From Echinometra lucunter (lineage: Eukaryota > Echinodermata > Echinoidea > Camarodonta > Echinometridae): a stretch of 64,000 nt of DNA. Positions 35,376-47,830 of this stretch are shown piece after piece. Both the position numbers and the translations under genes were made by a program. The notes under the pieces were generated by a model, which worked only from the letters and a program-made list of their open reading frames with translations, was not told the origin of the DNA and did not search any database. The stretch lies in NCBI GenBank assembly GCA_029962745.1, contig CM057152.1:25976507-26040506 (forward strand), given 5' to 3'. The stretch's first letter is position 1. Each line of letters starts with the position of its first letter.

Positions 35376-36488
35376 AGGAATGTCAACATGCAAAGTGAAA
35401 ATTGATTTTTAAAATGTTGATAATTCCAATTTGGTACAAGTAAGATTATGTGCTGCAACGCCTCTAATTTGTATCTTCTCCATCTCATTTGAACTTGAAC
35501 TAGTGCTTTCTTTTTTTTTTTCTTTTCCCTTTCCAACAAAATACAAATCCAAATTACATAATGATAATGTTATGAAAAATTCTTACAAAACATCGCATTT
35601 GAGATAAACACAGATCAGTATAAAAGTAATACCTATGGAAAGAAAAGTAGAATGATTATATAGGAAACTTGATTTATATATTTAGTTGTTCTTCGATAGA
35701 TTGTGACTTATACAGGAACCCAACGTGTTAACTTTGAATCCCAAAAGGGAGAACAGTTGCAGTATTGATGATACCCATAATAGGTTCATGATTTAATTCA
35801 ATAATAATCTTGTAAACGTATTATATCGGTAGTTTATAGGGAAAACATCGGAACGTATGTCAGGGCTCTTCTTGAATATGGAGAGGTCTTGAACTGTTCG
35901 CAGAGAGGCATTCAGAAAAGCACTACACAAACACACAAACACCAGGGATTTTGTTTTTAAGTCCCTGCAAATACACAATCACTTGAAATACACTTTCATT
36001 CTCAACACAAGTCACTCACAGTCATATACACATCTCCAATCTAAATTTAGCTGGGCATACTTTCTCGAACATTATGAGTAGTTAAAATGTTTAATGATAG
36101 AAATTTATACAACCATGCCACTGGTTTGTGTTAGGACTTAACTACCCAGTCTTCGGGGAGGAATTCATTTTGAACTTTCTAAGAAATTGTCAAAGTGGAA
36201 AGGGGATAAAAATTGGGTATACATAAAAATCAAAAGTAAGGAAACACCATGATTGAATCTTGTGATGTCTAGAAGGGAAGTCAAGTACAAGGAATAGGTC
36301 AGATTGGCCGGGGTCTCGTTTCCCTTGACCCTTGATCACTACTGGTCAACAAGCTTCTAGGTCAATGTGGTCAATAGACAAGATCATGGGTATGCTAACA
36401 GCGAAATGCTGATTGTGTATAATTTACAATGAAGAAACCCGGGTTGAATATTATCAGCAATTTTTAACTTTTCTAACTTTTATTGCAG
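35376..36488. other. Non-coding stretch
   Basis: AT-rich with no supportable gene or repeat. Confidence 0.55.
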
Positions 36489-36613
36489 TTCATTGGGCTT
36501 TAAAAGAATTAAAGATCCATACAGAAGCTTTGAAAGCATTCGATTCTATCCCGAATTTTACAGTGCAAAGTTCATATGGATATTTAAGGCTAGTTTTAAA
36601 TGTTAAATATTAA
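36489..36613 (+). CDS. Weak candidate terminal exon
   Basis: A near-ideal acceptor (CTAAC branch-like sequence, then TTTTATTGCAG ending at 36488) is followed by two overlapping open frames. One reads HWALKELKIHTEALKAF and stops at 36611-36613. The other reads SLGFKRIKDPYRSFES and stops at 36604-36606. An ATTAAA follows at about 36609. With only about 40 codons in AT-rich sequence, either frame may be chance. No function can be given. Confidence 0.18.
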
Positions 36614-36842
36614 AGTAATATTAAGGAAAGAAAGGGTTTGCTCTTCTAATTTAAAGAGCTTTTTCTTCATTTAACCATGTCATTCCTATCAGATAGTCAT
36701 GATAGTAGGCCTACTTAATGAACTTGCTGTCGTTAGCGAATTGATCTTGATAGACCCCCACGTTCTTGAGTCTGACTGTCATATTCATCCAAAGTTGTTG
36801 TTTTTTGTTTTTTGTTTTTTGTTTGTTTTTTTTTACAACGGG

Positions 36843-36981
36843 AGCTCTATTTCATTTTACAATGTATAATGAAAGTTACGGTAAGATCGTGGCCAAAAAG
36901 GGAAATGCACTTCAACAGGCAACACAGTCACTGACTGAAGTAGAGCTTTATGGTGACCAGCCTGAAAGTGGGTCCTGTTGA
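36843..36981 (+). CDS. Very weak coding-like segment
   Basis: After a T-rich (GTTTTTT)n tract, an open frame reads MYNESYGKIVAKKGNALQQA and continues about 20 residues to ESGSC and TGA. Its residue composition is protein-like, but no strong acceptor is present (the nearest AG is CGGGAG) and no domain is recognised. Confidence 0.12.
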
Positions 36982-37079
36982 AGAAAGCCACGTGTAAATG
37001 TTGTTTAACACCAATCCAGAAACGCAGATGAGTCGAGTGACAACAGTAAAATCAGGTTACATTTAATAGCTATAGAAAT

Positions 37080-37340
37080 GCATGTTGGTTTCGACACCTG
37101 TGAGCTAACGACATCCTGCGGTCTCTTAACGCGTTATTCATCGGGAGGCTGCTGTGCTGTGCAGTGTCTTGAGTCAAAGTGACCAGCTCGAATTGGCCGA
37201 CAAAAGAACCGTTGCGATACGGCGTGTAAGGTTTGCGTGAACGGGTAATTAGCCGCAGGCGCTCTATTTCGCAACTACGGGTTTCCATTGGGGGAGAGAG
37301 GCGCCACCACGGTTCATTACAGGAGTCATGAATAAATGAA
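37080..37340. promoter_or_regulatory. CpG-rich island-like segment
   Basis: About 260 bases rich in CpG (TTAACGCGTTATTC, TTGCGATACGGCGTG, CGCAGGCGC). A minus-strand frame of 121 codons covers it with no recognisable domain. It could be a regulatory element or a small exon. Only its composition supports it. Confidence 0.25.
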
Positions 37341-37776
37341 ACTAAAGAAAGAGTGAATATAAAACAACCATCATAGCCTGTCACTTTCTGATATATTTGA
37401 TATGTTATTAATCTTTCCCTCTTATATTTTCTCATTTAGAATCCGTTCAGCATGCAGATTTTACCAAGCGTTGCCATTATTACAGGCTATAATGTTCTTT
37501 TGTTGAATCTAAAATTTGGCAAGTTTTTATAGTTATATGATTAAAGGCGTTATGTTTCTTTATCTTGCTTTTGATGCATGGTGACGGTTTGCTATGATCT
37601 TTTCCCCATTCAGCTTTTCATCAAGTCATAATCATAATGACGATTCGTTTTCGTTCTGATGTTCAAATTCCTTGAATACTATCCTGTATGTTATACATTT
37701 TTCGAAAAACTCTATGAGAGGTTGTTACTGATACAATTATAAACATGTACAAAAGGGACATGTATAATAAAGTATA

Positions 37777-38020
37777 AGGGCGGCGCTACAGGGGGGAGTG
37801 CACCTCCTATATGATTGTGAAGTGATCCCCCAAAAAAGGGGGAGAAGAAGAGGAAGAGAAAAAAAAGTATGCGGGAAGAGAGAGAGCAGGGTCATGCAAC
37901 CATAATAGCCCTGTTTGTTCATTTAAAACGTAAATAAACTCACATGTTGGCCAAAGTTTGAAAAACAACAGAAAAAATGTCTCCGCCACCCCCTATCAAA
38001 GTACTCTGGCGCCGCCCATG
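37777..38020. mobile_element. hAT-like miniature element without clear duplication
   Basis: The left end AAGGGCGGCGCTACAGG and the inverted right end CATGGGCGGCGCCAGAG match over the GGGCGGCGC core. The interior is a G run, GA-rich and C-rich low-complexity sequence. The flanks TAAAGTAT and TGTAGAAG do not match. Confidence 0.5.
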
Positions 38021-38771
38021 TGTAGAAGAAAAGAAAAGTAAATGTAAAACCAAGATATCAATAGAAAAAAGATATAGTGGAGGACGGGGGGAAGGAGATG
38101 GAGAGAGAGAAGGGTCAATAACCTTGATTAACATCATAATGGTCAAAGCATAACGCCTACCACCTTTTGATTAGAATCCATGCCATGTCAGAAACCAGAA
38201 TGACCTGATATCTTCTAATAAACCCAAAACTCCATATCACGGCTTCCAGTCTATAGCCGATTAGTTTACCGTCTGTCGGAGCAATCATTGTCTAACGGTA
38301 TTAATCACCAACACAGGCCTTATTTTTCCATTTCTAATGGCATTTCCGTTCATTTTGTTATTATAATAAATTCATAAATCTTCTGTGACCACCTTTCTGC
38401 CGAAGTGTTGGATAATATTTACGATTATCGGAACGATATTTCAGAATTAATTTTTCTTTTTTTAATAAAAAAAATAAAGAGAGACGGGAGAAAGAATAGC
38501 AGTGAGAGGGAGTGGGGCTAGAGAGGAGAAACAGAGGGGAGGGGGAAGGGGGAGAGATGACTGAGGGTATAAGAAGGGCCTGTGATGACAAATCATTCCC
38601 AGTCAGTAATGTGCATGGATACAAATAAATTCTATTTATTTTGTTTACAAAAGTAAAATGTTCAACCTATCTTTCAATCGTCTTCTATGACCCGCTCTCT
38701 CCCCACTCATAACCTGTGTTTGTTTTTTATTTGTTTGGGTTTTTTCCCCTTGATTTTTCTGTTTAAACCAT
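38021..38771. other. Non-coding stretch
   Basis: GA-rich patches near 38082-38112 and 38477-38555. No gene. Confidence 0.6.
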
Positions 38772-39010
38772 TTAAAAACATAACTTCAAGACTTCAAGAC
38801 TTCAAGAATTTTATTCCATTTCCATTCATTTGCAAAATAAACAAATACAAATCAAATCCAATAGATTGTTGAACATATACAATATAACATAATGGTTATC
38901 ATGGTTATAGCAAAAAAGAGTAAAGATTGTAAAATTTGTACAAAAAAGCATATGGAAATGAGGGGGACCACTAAGAAGCAAAGCTTGTAAGATGTGGTTC
39001 CCCCTTACAA
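38772..39010 (-). mobile_element. LINE 3' end with octamer tail (CR1-like)
   Basis: On the minus strand the segment ends in (CTTGAAGT)3, an octamer tail of the CR1 type. Upstream is a 3' UTR hairpin with arms GGGGGAACCAC and GTGGTCCCCC around CATCTTACAAGCTT, the same loop phrase as in the LINE tail at 110-522. Confidence 0.65.
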
Positions 39011-41051
39011 TGAGAACAAATACTTATATGTAGTGCATAATCAAGGCAAAAAAAGGCAAAATATGTATCAACAGAAATATCAAGGGAATTGTATTAACAT
39101 CGTTACTTACTATTCTTTATAATATTACATACAAAAATCAAAATAAAGAACATGAATGAATTCGAAGTCGCTATCATCTATAACTAGCTTATAAACATTT
39201 AGAAGTAAACAAGGTGACAGCAATACAACATGACATGCTGCATATTGTGAACACTAAGATGGAGAAAGGAAAAGAAAAGAGGAAAGAGAGAGATAGAGAG
39301 AAGAGAGAATTAGAGAGAAAGAGAGAGGGGGAAATAAAGAGAGAGAGAGAGGGAGAGAGGGAGGAGAAGAGAGATCATACCGGGAGAGCACAAAATACAT
39401 GGATATTAGAACAGAGTGGCCATTGGAGAGCTACAGCATGGAAGGAAAATTTCAATGGGAGGGTGAAAGCATAGAAACAAGACCAGTTATATGAAAAGAT
39501 TACACGAATTACAGTGTAAATACGAATAAATAAATTTACATAAATACCTCCAGACACCCATGCTCTTCTAAATCGCAAACACAGGTCAGTATCACTGCAA
39601 TTCCTGGGTAACTACTCGAAATATTTGATATTTTTTTATGATGAATCTCAAAAATCCTGACACTACGCCCATCCAAATTGAGTTGGTACGGGTGATTTGA
39701 TGTAGGAACTGCTCAATGAGGCAATGGTAATGAGGGTGTAATAAGAGAATGGAAGATCTGTCACTGTGATGATGCCGAATATGATGGATCAGTTACTCCT
39801 TACAAGACACTAGAGAAATGGAGGGGAGGCAGGAGCAATGTCTCTCCTTCCTCGGTCTTATACTAGGGTTATACTTTGTTATCATTCTTGTATTCAAGCT
39901 AATTACCCGTAAATACCTTGAGACGACAATAATCATTTTACCACATGATGAAATTTACGTCTGTAGAAAAACTAAAGAAATAAGAGAAATGCAATAATTT
40001 ATTTTGAATGTGTATGCAGTATACACACTGAAAACTCAAATGTTCGTAATACCAGGCTTCGACAAGAAAATTATGATTTCAATGCTCATTCTCGGAATAA
40101 CATTTGAAGGGATGGCCAAGTTTTAGAATTTCGTAAAACTCGATATTTACTTAGATAAGTTGTCTTTATTCGTTATTCTTTATTCTTCATTCTTTATTCT
40201 TATGGATAAAGAAATCGTAAATTTTCAAAGAAACACATTCACACGTTTTCAGTGATTTTCATTTAAGATGGTTGACTGGTCTGCATTATTGGACTCGACG
40301 CTCCTGTAGGGTCAACAGCAAACCTAGAAAAGTTCCTTCCGTTGAAGATTTTGTGTTGATTCGCAGTCATAAGTGGTCCTAACAATTTCAGCTTGTTGCC
40401 CAAGCGGCAACCTTGAGCACTTGAATTTGCATGATTTGAATAAATGAAAAAGTGACTGCTGGTTTACAGATTATGCAGTCTATAGACAGCTAACGCAAAA
40501 TGTGTGAAAGGATACATACCGCACTATAATACCAGACTCTATAGCATTTTATTCATCTTGTGTACTGGTCCTTTCGATATTGCTGGAGGTCACACCATAT
40601 TGGCGAACTGTAGACATGACCATAATGTTATCTTATCTCTCCTAATGGTAGTTTCGGGGCTTAGAATCCTTGTTTAATGTCATTTTCTCGTCCTTTAAGA
40701 TCAAGCAAAGTCCGAATAGCGTATAAGTTGACAATGACGATGGATGGTGAACCGTATAAATTTCGATAGGCCTAAATTCTAGACTCATTATGGTTTTGAA
40801 TTTAGTAGTTTGGGGTGTGCAAAATCCATTTACACCACTTTTATATTCCCGTCAATATCAGTCACAAGGGGTGTTACAAGGTATAAAATTACTATTAAAG
40901 TTGATTTTTAACTTAGTTTGATATACTTCATTGCTTGTGACGGGTGTGTGGCGCATAGCCCATTTCATTGTGTTCTGTTTTCAATTTAGAATCGAAGTCA
41001 CAAATTGAAAGTCGGTAAAATTTGACAATTATCAATTCATAAAATGTAGAT
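39011..41051. other. Non-coding stretch with a GA tract
   Basis: GA-rich low complexity at about 39258-39372. Otherwise AT-rich with no gene. The inverted pair TTGCCCAAGCGGCAA at 40397-40411 is a small palindrome. Confidence 0.55.
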
Positions 41052-41531
41052 TTTTAAATGTCTTTCATAAGAACTCATTATAAGGACTCAAAGAACAGAA
41101 AACCCCCACGTAGATCTAAAATGCATCTTTATCTGACGTAACTATGTGTTCGCCTATATCGCACCCCCCCCCCCACAGTATAATCTGTAAGCCAGTAGAG
41201 TCACTTTTATATTTATGCAAATTATGCAAATTCCTCAAGATTTTAAATGTCTTTCAGAATAACTCATTTTAAGGACTCAAAGAATAGAAAACCCCCACGT
41301 AGATCTAAAATGCATCTTTATCTGACGTAACTATGTGTTCGCCTATATCGACCCCCCCCCCCCCCTCCCGTCGTAGCGAAGGAATCTTTATTATACAAGA
41401 TAAATAACAATGCTACAGTTGGGTGTAAAAATTGCCGCACGTAGATCCCTTGCGCAGGCTGTCTTAGACAGCATAATCTGTAAGTAGAAGTCACTTTTAT
41501 ATTTATTGCAAATTATGCAAATTCCTCAAGG
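41052..41531 (+). repeat. 189-base duplication with poly-C and POU-octamer pairs
   Basis: TTTTAAATGTCTTTCA starts at 41052 and again at 41241. AAAACCCCCACGTAGATCTA, TATCTGACGTAACTATGTG and a C run follow in both. The end block (ATAATCTGTAAG, CACTTTTATATTTAT, ATTATGCAAATTCCTCAAG) is at 41180-41240 and again at 41473-41530. About 120 bases were inserted or lost between the blocks in the second copy. Octamer motifs ATGCAAAT occur at 41215-41222, 41224-41231 and 41515-41522. Confidence 0.88.
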
Positions 41532-43472
41532 TTGCCCCCTTGGGCAACAAAGCCAAATTTGTTCTTTGAACACTATACGATCGGCTGACCCTCTGAACAA
41601 AAAAAACTTCAACGGAATGAACTTTCTAGGTTCATGAAATGTTAATGGACTACAGTGTATATTACAAGACAGATACAGTTATATGCACTGAATGTATTCT
41701 CACCATTGCAATATTCGTAGTTGCTGGTTATCTCGAAATTACTTTTTGTAAAATTCAATTCAGTTCACTTCAATGCGTATTCATTTCATTTCCTAACAGA
41801 AAGAAGAAAAACTACTGGCACTTACAGGTATCATTACAGAAAATATTAGAAAATATGTGTAAATATCTTTTTTTTTTTTCTTGAGAGTGTACAAGTACAC
41901 TGTACACTATATAAATTATTAAACTAAATTGTTAAAATAAGTTCTTAAATTCTGAGGAATGAAAATCTTGTAGATCAGAAATGAAGAAAATATCTATACT
42001 TAAATTTGATATACGGGTTGCTATCTGCTACGTGTATATATTTTTATTTCTAATCTAAACATGCATTCATAAATTTATGATTAATTTGCCAAAATAAAAA
42101 TGGTTAGTGGAATATACAAAATAATTATGAACATACATTTAATAAGTACTGTCGAACAATTCTATTGAGTGCATGGTTTAGATTACAAGTGTAAGCAGGT
42201 AATTTTTCTTTTTTAAATAGTTTTAAAAATATGTTATTTATAGATATAAACATCATTGATCTTTTTCCGTGTATATCCTCTTTATGCAGGCTAAATTATG
42301 TCGCAATGCACAAGTAAGTCAGTACTAGTATTGAAACCAGAGGCATGAATGGCATTTACTTTATGATTGCTTAGACAGTCATTAAAATGACGTAGCATAT
42401 CTATAAAGATGACTTGTGAAAACATGCAGTAAGTATAAACGATTCAAGTTCTAATCTTACAACATTTAACATGTACAGGGCTGATTGTTCAAAGCAGCCT
42501 TGAACCAGATAGGCTCATGGACCTTTCTGTGAAATAAAAAAAGATCACACAAAATCGTGGCTGTTCTTTAACCATGGTGTATTTAACATTTTTAAGTGTA
42601 GTAGTAGCAGCAGAATTATGAAATAAATCTACCATATTCAGATATATTCTGATATTTGACAAAAAGAGCCGAAGTTTATTTTCACAAATTTACAACCACA
42701 GCCGTGTTATGCACTCCTGAGCAATTGGGCTGGTAACAATAATAGAAAACAATATTTTAATGATACTAATAGAGGACTTGTGAATGAATTTCGCATTCAG
42801 CTACATACAAACTGATGTGACCCTACATATCCGGTAACTTGATTTGATAAATTGTTGAATTTTGATGCCTGTGTTGTATAAAGATGTTCAGAAGGATAAA
42901 TAAGACAGCCAGGAATATAAAGATTTTGAAATAAGAGATGTTATTATCAAGATATCTATCACTGAATTCCTCCATTTGCAAAGCCAACCTGGGAATGCGT
43001 TTGTCTCACACTGCAGTCTATTGGGTAAAAAAGGGTTTGGCATTTCCGGTCACTTGTATATTTTCACTTTTTGTGAAGCGCCTGATGATGTTTTCATTTA
43101 TTTTTTTATTGGTATAAAAAACATTGTCAGTCTGGTGGCTTGAATTGGGTACAATTTACATTAATAATGACACAATATTACTTCAAAAAGACAATGGTAT
43201 TAAAAGACATTTCAAAAATAGTACATTTACAACAAACTCTGGATACTTATATTCAAGGAATATTGGATAAAGAAATTGGGTAGTGGGTGTGAACAAAGGT
43301 ATATGACTCTGACAATGTTTGATAAGCAAATTCATAGGAAGAATAGAAAGCTTTTGAAGTGCATTTTCAGGGCTTCATATTTACACAATATTACATACAC
43401 TGATAGCATGTAGGGTCATGCAGCTCATTTTAAAATATACTCATTGGCTTAATTTAACAAAATGGTGATTAT
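41532..43472. other. Non-coding AT-rich stretch
   Basis: No supportable gene. A run of T lies at about 41867-41879. CTTGGGCAA near 41542-41550 may belong to the end of the duplicated block. Confidence 0.55.
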
Positions 43473-43704
43473 CAGTGGCGTAACCTGAGTTCACCGTTGG
43501 GAGAACTTTTCGTTTATAGGAGGGGTCATCAGTCTTTGAAAGTAAGAGAGGAAAGAAATTCCAGTGGATAAGACATTCGACTCCGTTTTATCTGTTACGT
43601 TGCCTGTTTCCCCTCCCTTTCTTTCTCTCTGCAGTCATGTTCTTTCGTTTTCATGTGGATGGGGGCTTGTGCTTCCCCGTATTCCCCGCCTTGCTACGTC
43701 ACTG
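43473..43704. mobile_element. hAT-like miniature element
   Basis: The left end CAGTGGCGTAACCTGAG and the inverted right end CAGTGACGTAGCAAGGCGG match at CAGTG-CGTA. 232 bases. The flanking eight bases (GTGATTAT and CTGATGAG) do not form a clear duplication, so it may be old. Confidence 0.6.
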
Positions 43705-44518
43705 CTGATGAGTAGTTGATGTGGTCAAGCAGTGGATTTGCAACTGTGTAATATGTTAACGCCATGCCGACATTCAGTGTCGGCATTATCAAACTAGCGT
43801 AATCATGTCATAATGAGTATATACTTAGAAGTCCTTTTACTTACGTAGGCTAACTAAAATGAGTTTTTGAAAAGAAAGCGTTCACGATTATGCATTCCTT
43901 CCAGGAATTTGACCGGTAGCTTTCATTATGCAATCCTTTATTCAATTTACTATCTTGCACTTTAAAGTCCGTTGGAGATGAACACAAATTTAAAGCATAT
44001 TTCATCACGAGACAGCTCATTGTCAGAAATAAGTGCAGTATAGATACATTGTAATCAAAACGGACAAAGAAAAAAATTGCACGCTGAATATTAAAGGCGG
44101 CTATGACCAAGAAACCTTGATAAAGATGCTGAAAGTGAGAGTCTTTAAAAAAATAATGAATAATTGTAGCTGTTCAGCCCATGATTACAAACCTGATCAG
44201 AGAGTCAAATGGAATGCCCAAACCCAATTGTTAATTCATACAGATAAAATGGAAAACATATTGATGTGAAGGACTCATAATCTCGTCTCTTGAAATGAAA
44301 AAGTCTTGAAGACTTCTACAGATGACATTCCCCTCGTCATAGTCTGTCAGTTCTCTTCATTCTAATGACTATGGTTTTATAATAATTCAAACGGCAAATG
44401 GTCCTTCACAAAGAAACGATCGGTAACCTCAACACAAGCACCGCTCTTCAGGTGTTCGCTTCCTTCTTTGCGTGGATGTACTAGCGATTATATTTATGGT
44501 CTTGTAAATTATACTGAA
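43705..44518. other. Non-coding stretch
   Basis: The palindrome GCCGACA/TGTCGGC occurs at 43763-43786. Open frames of 78-86 codons lack recognisable domains. Confidence 0.5.
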
Positions 44519-44760
44519 GTTTAGTTTAGTTTAGTTTAGTTTCTCATTTCTCATGACAAAATACAAATGAAATAAATATATTCATACAACAGGTGTACAT
44601 ATAAACATTGGATAATAAATATCTCACATTAACAAATGGAGTTTGATAATCAGATAAAAGACAAAATAAAATTGTTGGAGAAATGAGAGGAAATCAACCA
44701 AAAGAGCATAGCTTTTAAAAATGGCTGATTCCCTGTATCGATAAATAATTGTCAAAAAGT
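44519..44760 (-). mobile_element. LINE 3' end with (AAACT)n tail
   Basis: On the minus strand AT-rich 3' UTR-like sequence ends in four copies of AAACT (44520-44541), the same tail type as at 503-522. No coding remains. Confidence 0.55.
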
Positions 44761-44829
44761 AAAAGGAGACAGACTAAGAATCAGTTGCCTGTTCTGTGCA
44801 TAATCAACGCATTCCTATTGCTTCAGAGG

Positions 44830-45088
44830 TAAATAAATGTAAATGTAAATGTGAAGTTCAGTTTCAGTAAATGTAAATGTGAATTTCAGTTTCAGTAAAT
44901 ATAAATGTGAAGTCCAGTTTCAGTAAATGTAAATGTGAATTTCAGTTTCAGTAAATGTAAATGTGAAGTCCAGTTTCAGTAAATGTAAATGTGAATTTCA
45001 GTTTCAGTAAATGTAAATATGAATTTCAGTTTCAGTAAATGTAAATGCAAATTTCAGTTTCAGTAAATGTAAATTTCACTTTCAGTTA
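44830..45088 (+). repeat. 28-base minisatellite with alternating subtypes
   Basis: About 8.5 copies of TAAATGTAAATGTGAA plus (GTCCAG or TTTCAG) TTTCAG. The first six copies alternate GAAGTTCAG/GAAGTCCAG with GAATTTCAG, giving a 56-base higher-order repeat. Later copies drift. Confidence 0.95.
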
Positions 45089-45395
45089 CACTATGAGAGA
45101 AAACGAGGTTAGGTTTAATTTTAATCAACTTTTGATGTAACATAAAAACAAAGCAATTTCAGCAACAGTGAGAAAGAAATACTAAAGCTTTGATATTCAC
45201 ATACTTTGATTGACGATGCCGTTTGCAGTATGGCATCCCGAATTCCCACCAAACTTCCATATGAATATGAAACAGAGAGTAAGATATATTTATTCTATGA
45301 TGGATATAGAATGAATATATCAGTGTATCTTGAAATGTCGCACAGACTTACGATAGGAGCAGTAAAATTTCCCTATAACTGCCTGTAGGTCTTCG

Positions 45396-45451
45396 AGGCT
45401 GTTTTTCGGGGGGGGGGGGGGGCTGCATTCTCCACCTCCTCCTAAGCTGTA
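45396..45451. repeat. Poly-G run
   Basis: Homopolymer of about 14 G at 45409-45422, just outside the palindromic element that follows. Confidence 0.85.
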
Positions 45452-45675
45452 CACTCTAAAAATTAAACCGTTAAGTCACCATTATTTCAAGAGGGTCGAG
45501 GAATGACTACATTTTCAAAATGGTAGATTAACACTTTGAACATGCTGGATTCAATATTATAAATGGTGATTTAACATTTAATATATATAGTGTTGAATCC
45601 AGCATATTCAAAGTATTAATCTATCATGTTGAAAATATGGTCACTTCTCGGCCCTTTTAAATGGTTTTCTGGAGT
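45452..45675. mobile_element. TA-flanked palindromic MITE
   Basis: The left end CACTCTAAAAATTAAACC and the inverted right end ACTCCAGAAAACCATT are related. TA lies on both sides (45450-45451, 45676-45677). The core arms GGTCGAGGAATGACTACATT and TGCTGGATTCAATATT pair with GTGTTGAATCCAGCA and AATATGGTCACTTCTCGGCC. 224 bases, no coding capacity. The left terminus resembles those of the TGCACC elements. Confidence 0.72.
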
Positions 45676-45677
45676 TA

Positions 45678-46539
45678 CCTGTACGTGTATGAAGAATTTT
45701 CAATATTACTGCAATTTTTGCTAAAGAGATAGCCACGTTATCCTATCTGCCTTGATGGAAACAAGAGGGTTAAATAATTTTCTGTCCAGTAAAATGATTC
45801 TACATGTATTATACACACCCTTCCATTATTGAGATGAGGTTTAGGTTTAGAAAAAAAAAACACAACACAAAACATGCATTTTATCCGATACTGGAAAAAT
45901 CTTTTCCGCAAGCATGCATGTTACGTTTTACTCAATATTGAGTAACAGTTTACTCAACCTGTTTCAGAGCGGAAAGTTGGGCCATGTTGGCCGTATGAGA
46001 ATTAACTCCCTATTACATTGTTCTAACACGCCCACATTTTCCCTCACAGTGGGAATTCCTCGTGAATTAGGGATTTGCATTCACCACAAACGTGAATATG
46101 CATTTAACATAACTAAAATTTTCGAGAACATAAAATTTTCGAGTTATCAACATGTTAATAGGCAGACAATAATCTGATAATCATGTCTTCACCGAAGCTC
46201 CATGATTAACAAGAAAAGATCATCATGATTACGATGCATAATGATTATTATGAATTTGCCTATGAGTTGGTGGTGATAGTACCCTACTTTTCTCATGATG
46301 GTGATGATCAACGCACGTTTTGTTCTTATCTCACCTTTAGTAATGAAAAGGGCAAGTAAAAAATAACACTTTTCCCTATTCCATTATTTCCATTATCTAA
46401 TTGAAAAGGAACGGTCCCTCCACGCAGATACGCAAGAGTTGCTGGCTAAATTAATGGGGGACTTTAAACAGATTGAATTCGTTGTAATTTCTTTCAATAT
46501 CCATTATTGGAGGTGATAAAAAGATGAGCAATCAAATGG
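45678..46539. other. Non-coding stretch
   Basis: An acceptor-like CTCAACCTGTTTCAG (to 45967) precedes an open frame to 46177, but the residues look random. Otherwise nothing. Confidence 0.45.
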
Positions 46540-46700
46540 GGTTTGTTGGTTGTAGCACGAGCACCGCTCCAGTTATACAACAACCGCAACATTAGCGAGA
46601 TCAATCGGGTGTATGCATGCAATCAGTCGGCTCATCTCGCCGGTGTTTTTCGATCGCCGTTCGCTCGCTCCGTCGGTCAAGCATTACCGCCACAAGCCTA
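46540..46700. promoter_or_regulatory. CpG-rich segment
   Basis: About 150 bases with many CpGs (ATCAATCGGG, CTCGCCGGTG, CGATCGCCGTTCGCTCGC) in AT-rich surroundings. Candidate conserved regulatory element on composition only. Confidence 0.25.
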
Positions 46701-47822
46701 CTTTATTTTCAAAAATAAATAGAGTTCTGAGAAAATTATGCATGTCATAAAGATATAGTTTATATCGCCAGATCTGCGATAATCGCTTTCGATTACTTGG
46801 TAAAGTTTTTTTTATATCAATACTAGAATCTACATGAAATTTCACTTACACCGAGCTATTCTTTAAACGAGCAGAAATTACTTATGGCACTTAACTTTGG
46901 ATTTTTATCTTAATACAGGGTCTTTCGTTAATGTTTATACTTAGTGAAAAGGAGGTGAAAGGGGAAGCCCTTTGGGTGAAAATGAATATTTTAGTCAATA
47001 TGAACTATAATACTTGCTCTTCATTATGATAATTACTAACTCCTTTAACGTGGGTGTTTTGGAGGGGGGGGGGGGGGTTGTACTCTAACAAACATTTCAA
47101 CTCTATACTAAAGCTTCTTCATCTCTTTCTACCCACTCATACTGCATTAAATCCTCCGAATTTCTCTACTTTTAATTTCATCAATTTAGAAAATGAAAAC
47201 CATGAAAAACAAATTAAAATAAATAAAAGCGGTAAACATTGTATATAGATATATCATGAATATATCATTAATGCACTTGGTAAATTATCTAGGATTGCCA
47301 TGAGCGTGATGAAAGGTTCTAGTTAATGAATTAGTTTTGACTCCTCTCTGTTTTTGTGCTTGTTCTACATCTCACCAGCTTTCTGTGTTTATGCGTGTGC
47401 CATGACAATTTCATCATAATTACGATAATTTCTCCTTCCACTCCCAACTCAATACCGTCATTCTCTGTTGACCTAAAATCCTTTTTTATGTGTGCACATG
47501 GGCTTTCAACTATTGCCGCTATTTGTTTCAGATTCTCTTCAAATCCATTAGGATGGATTCGTTTTAAAGCCACTTATTTCTTCATTTCATTTATACGAAT
47601 TAAACCCGAGACCATTAATGAACTAGACAAATCGATTTCGGGATTAGCAAAATGACATCTTTCAAGTTGTTTTGAAAAAATCTTGATTTGATAAAGATCA
47701 TATTTTATCACAAGATTTTTAAAAACAAGGTGGATTATCAAGTTGAAATAAATAACCACTTTCAGAAAAAAGAAAAGAAATTATGTTCCTAATCGTAGAC
47801 AAACCTGTGATAATGTTATGCA
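46701..47822. other. Non-coding stretch
   Basis: A G run at about 47065-47078. No supportable gene. Confidence 0.55.
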
Positions 47823-47830
47823 CTGTTATA

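Noticed and set aside
37070..37435. 121-codon minus-strand frame as a real gene
   Set aside because: Open over CpG-rich sequence, no recognisable domain, no persuasive splice or poly(A) signals. Kept only as a compositional island.
44830..45088. CRISPR array
   Set aside because: The 28-base units are contiguous with no spacers, in a eukaryotic genome. It is a minisatellite.
45914..46177. Exon after the acceptor-like TTTCAG at 45967
   Set aside because: The frame's residues look random and it lacks a downstream donor or poly(A) signal of quality.
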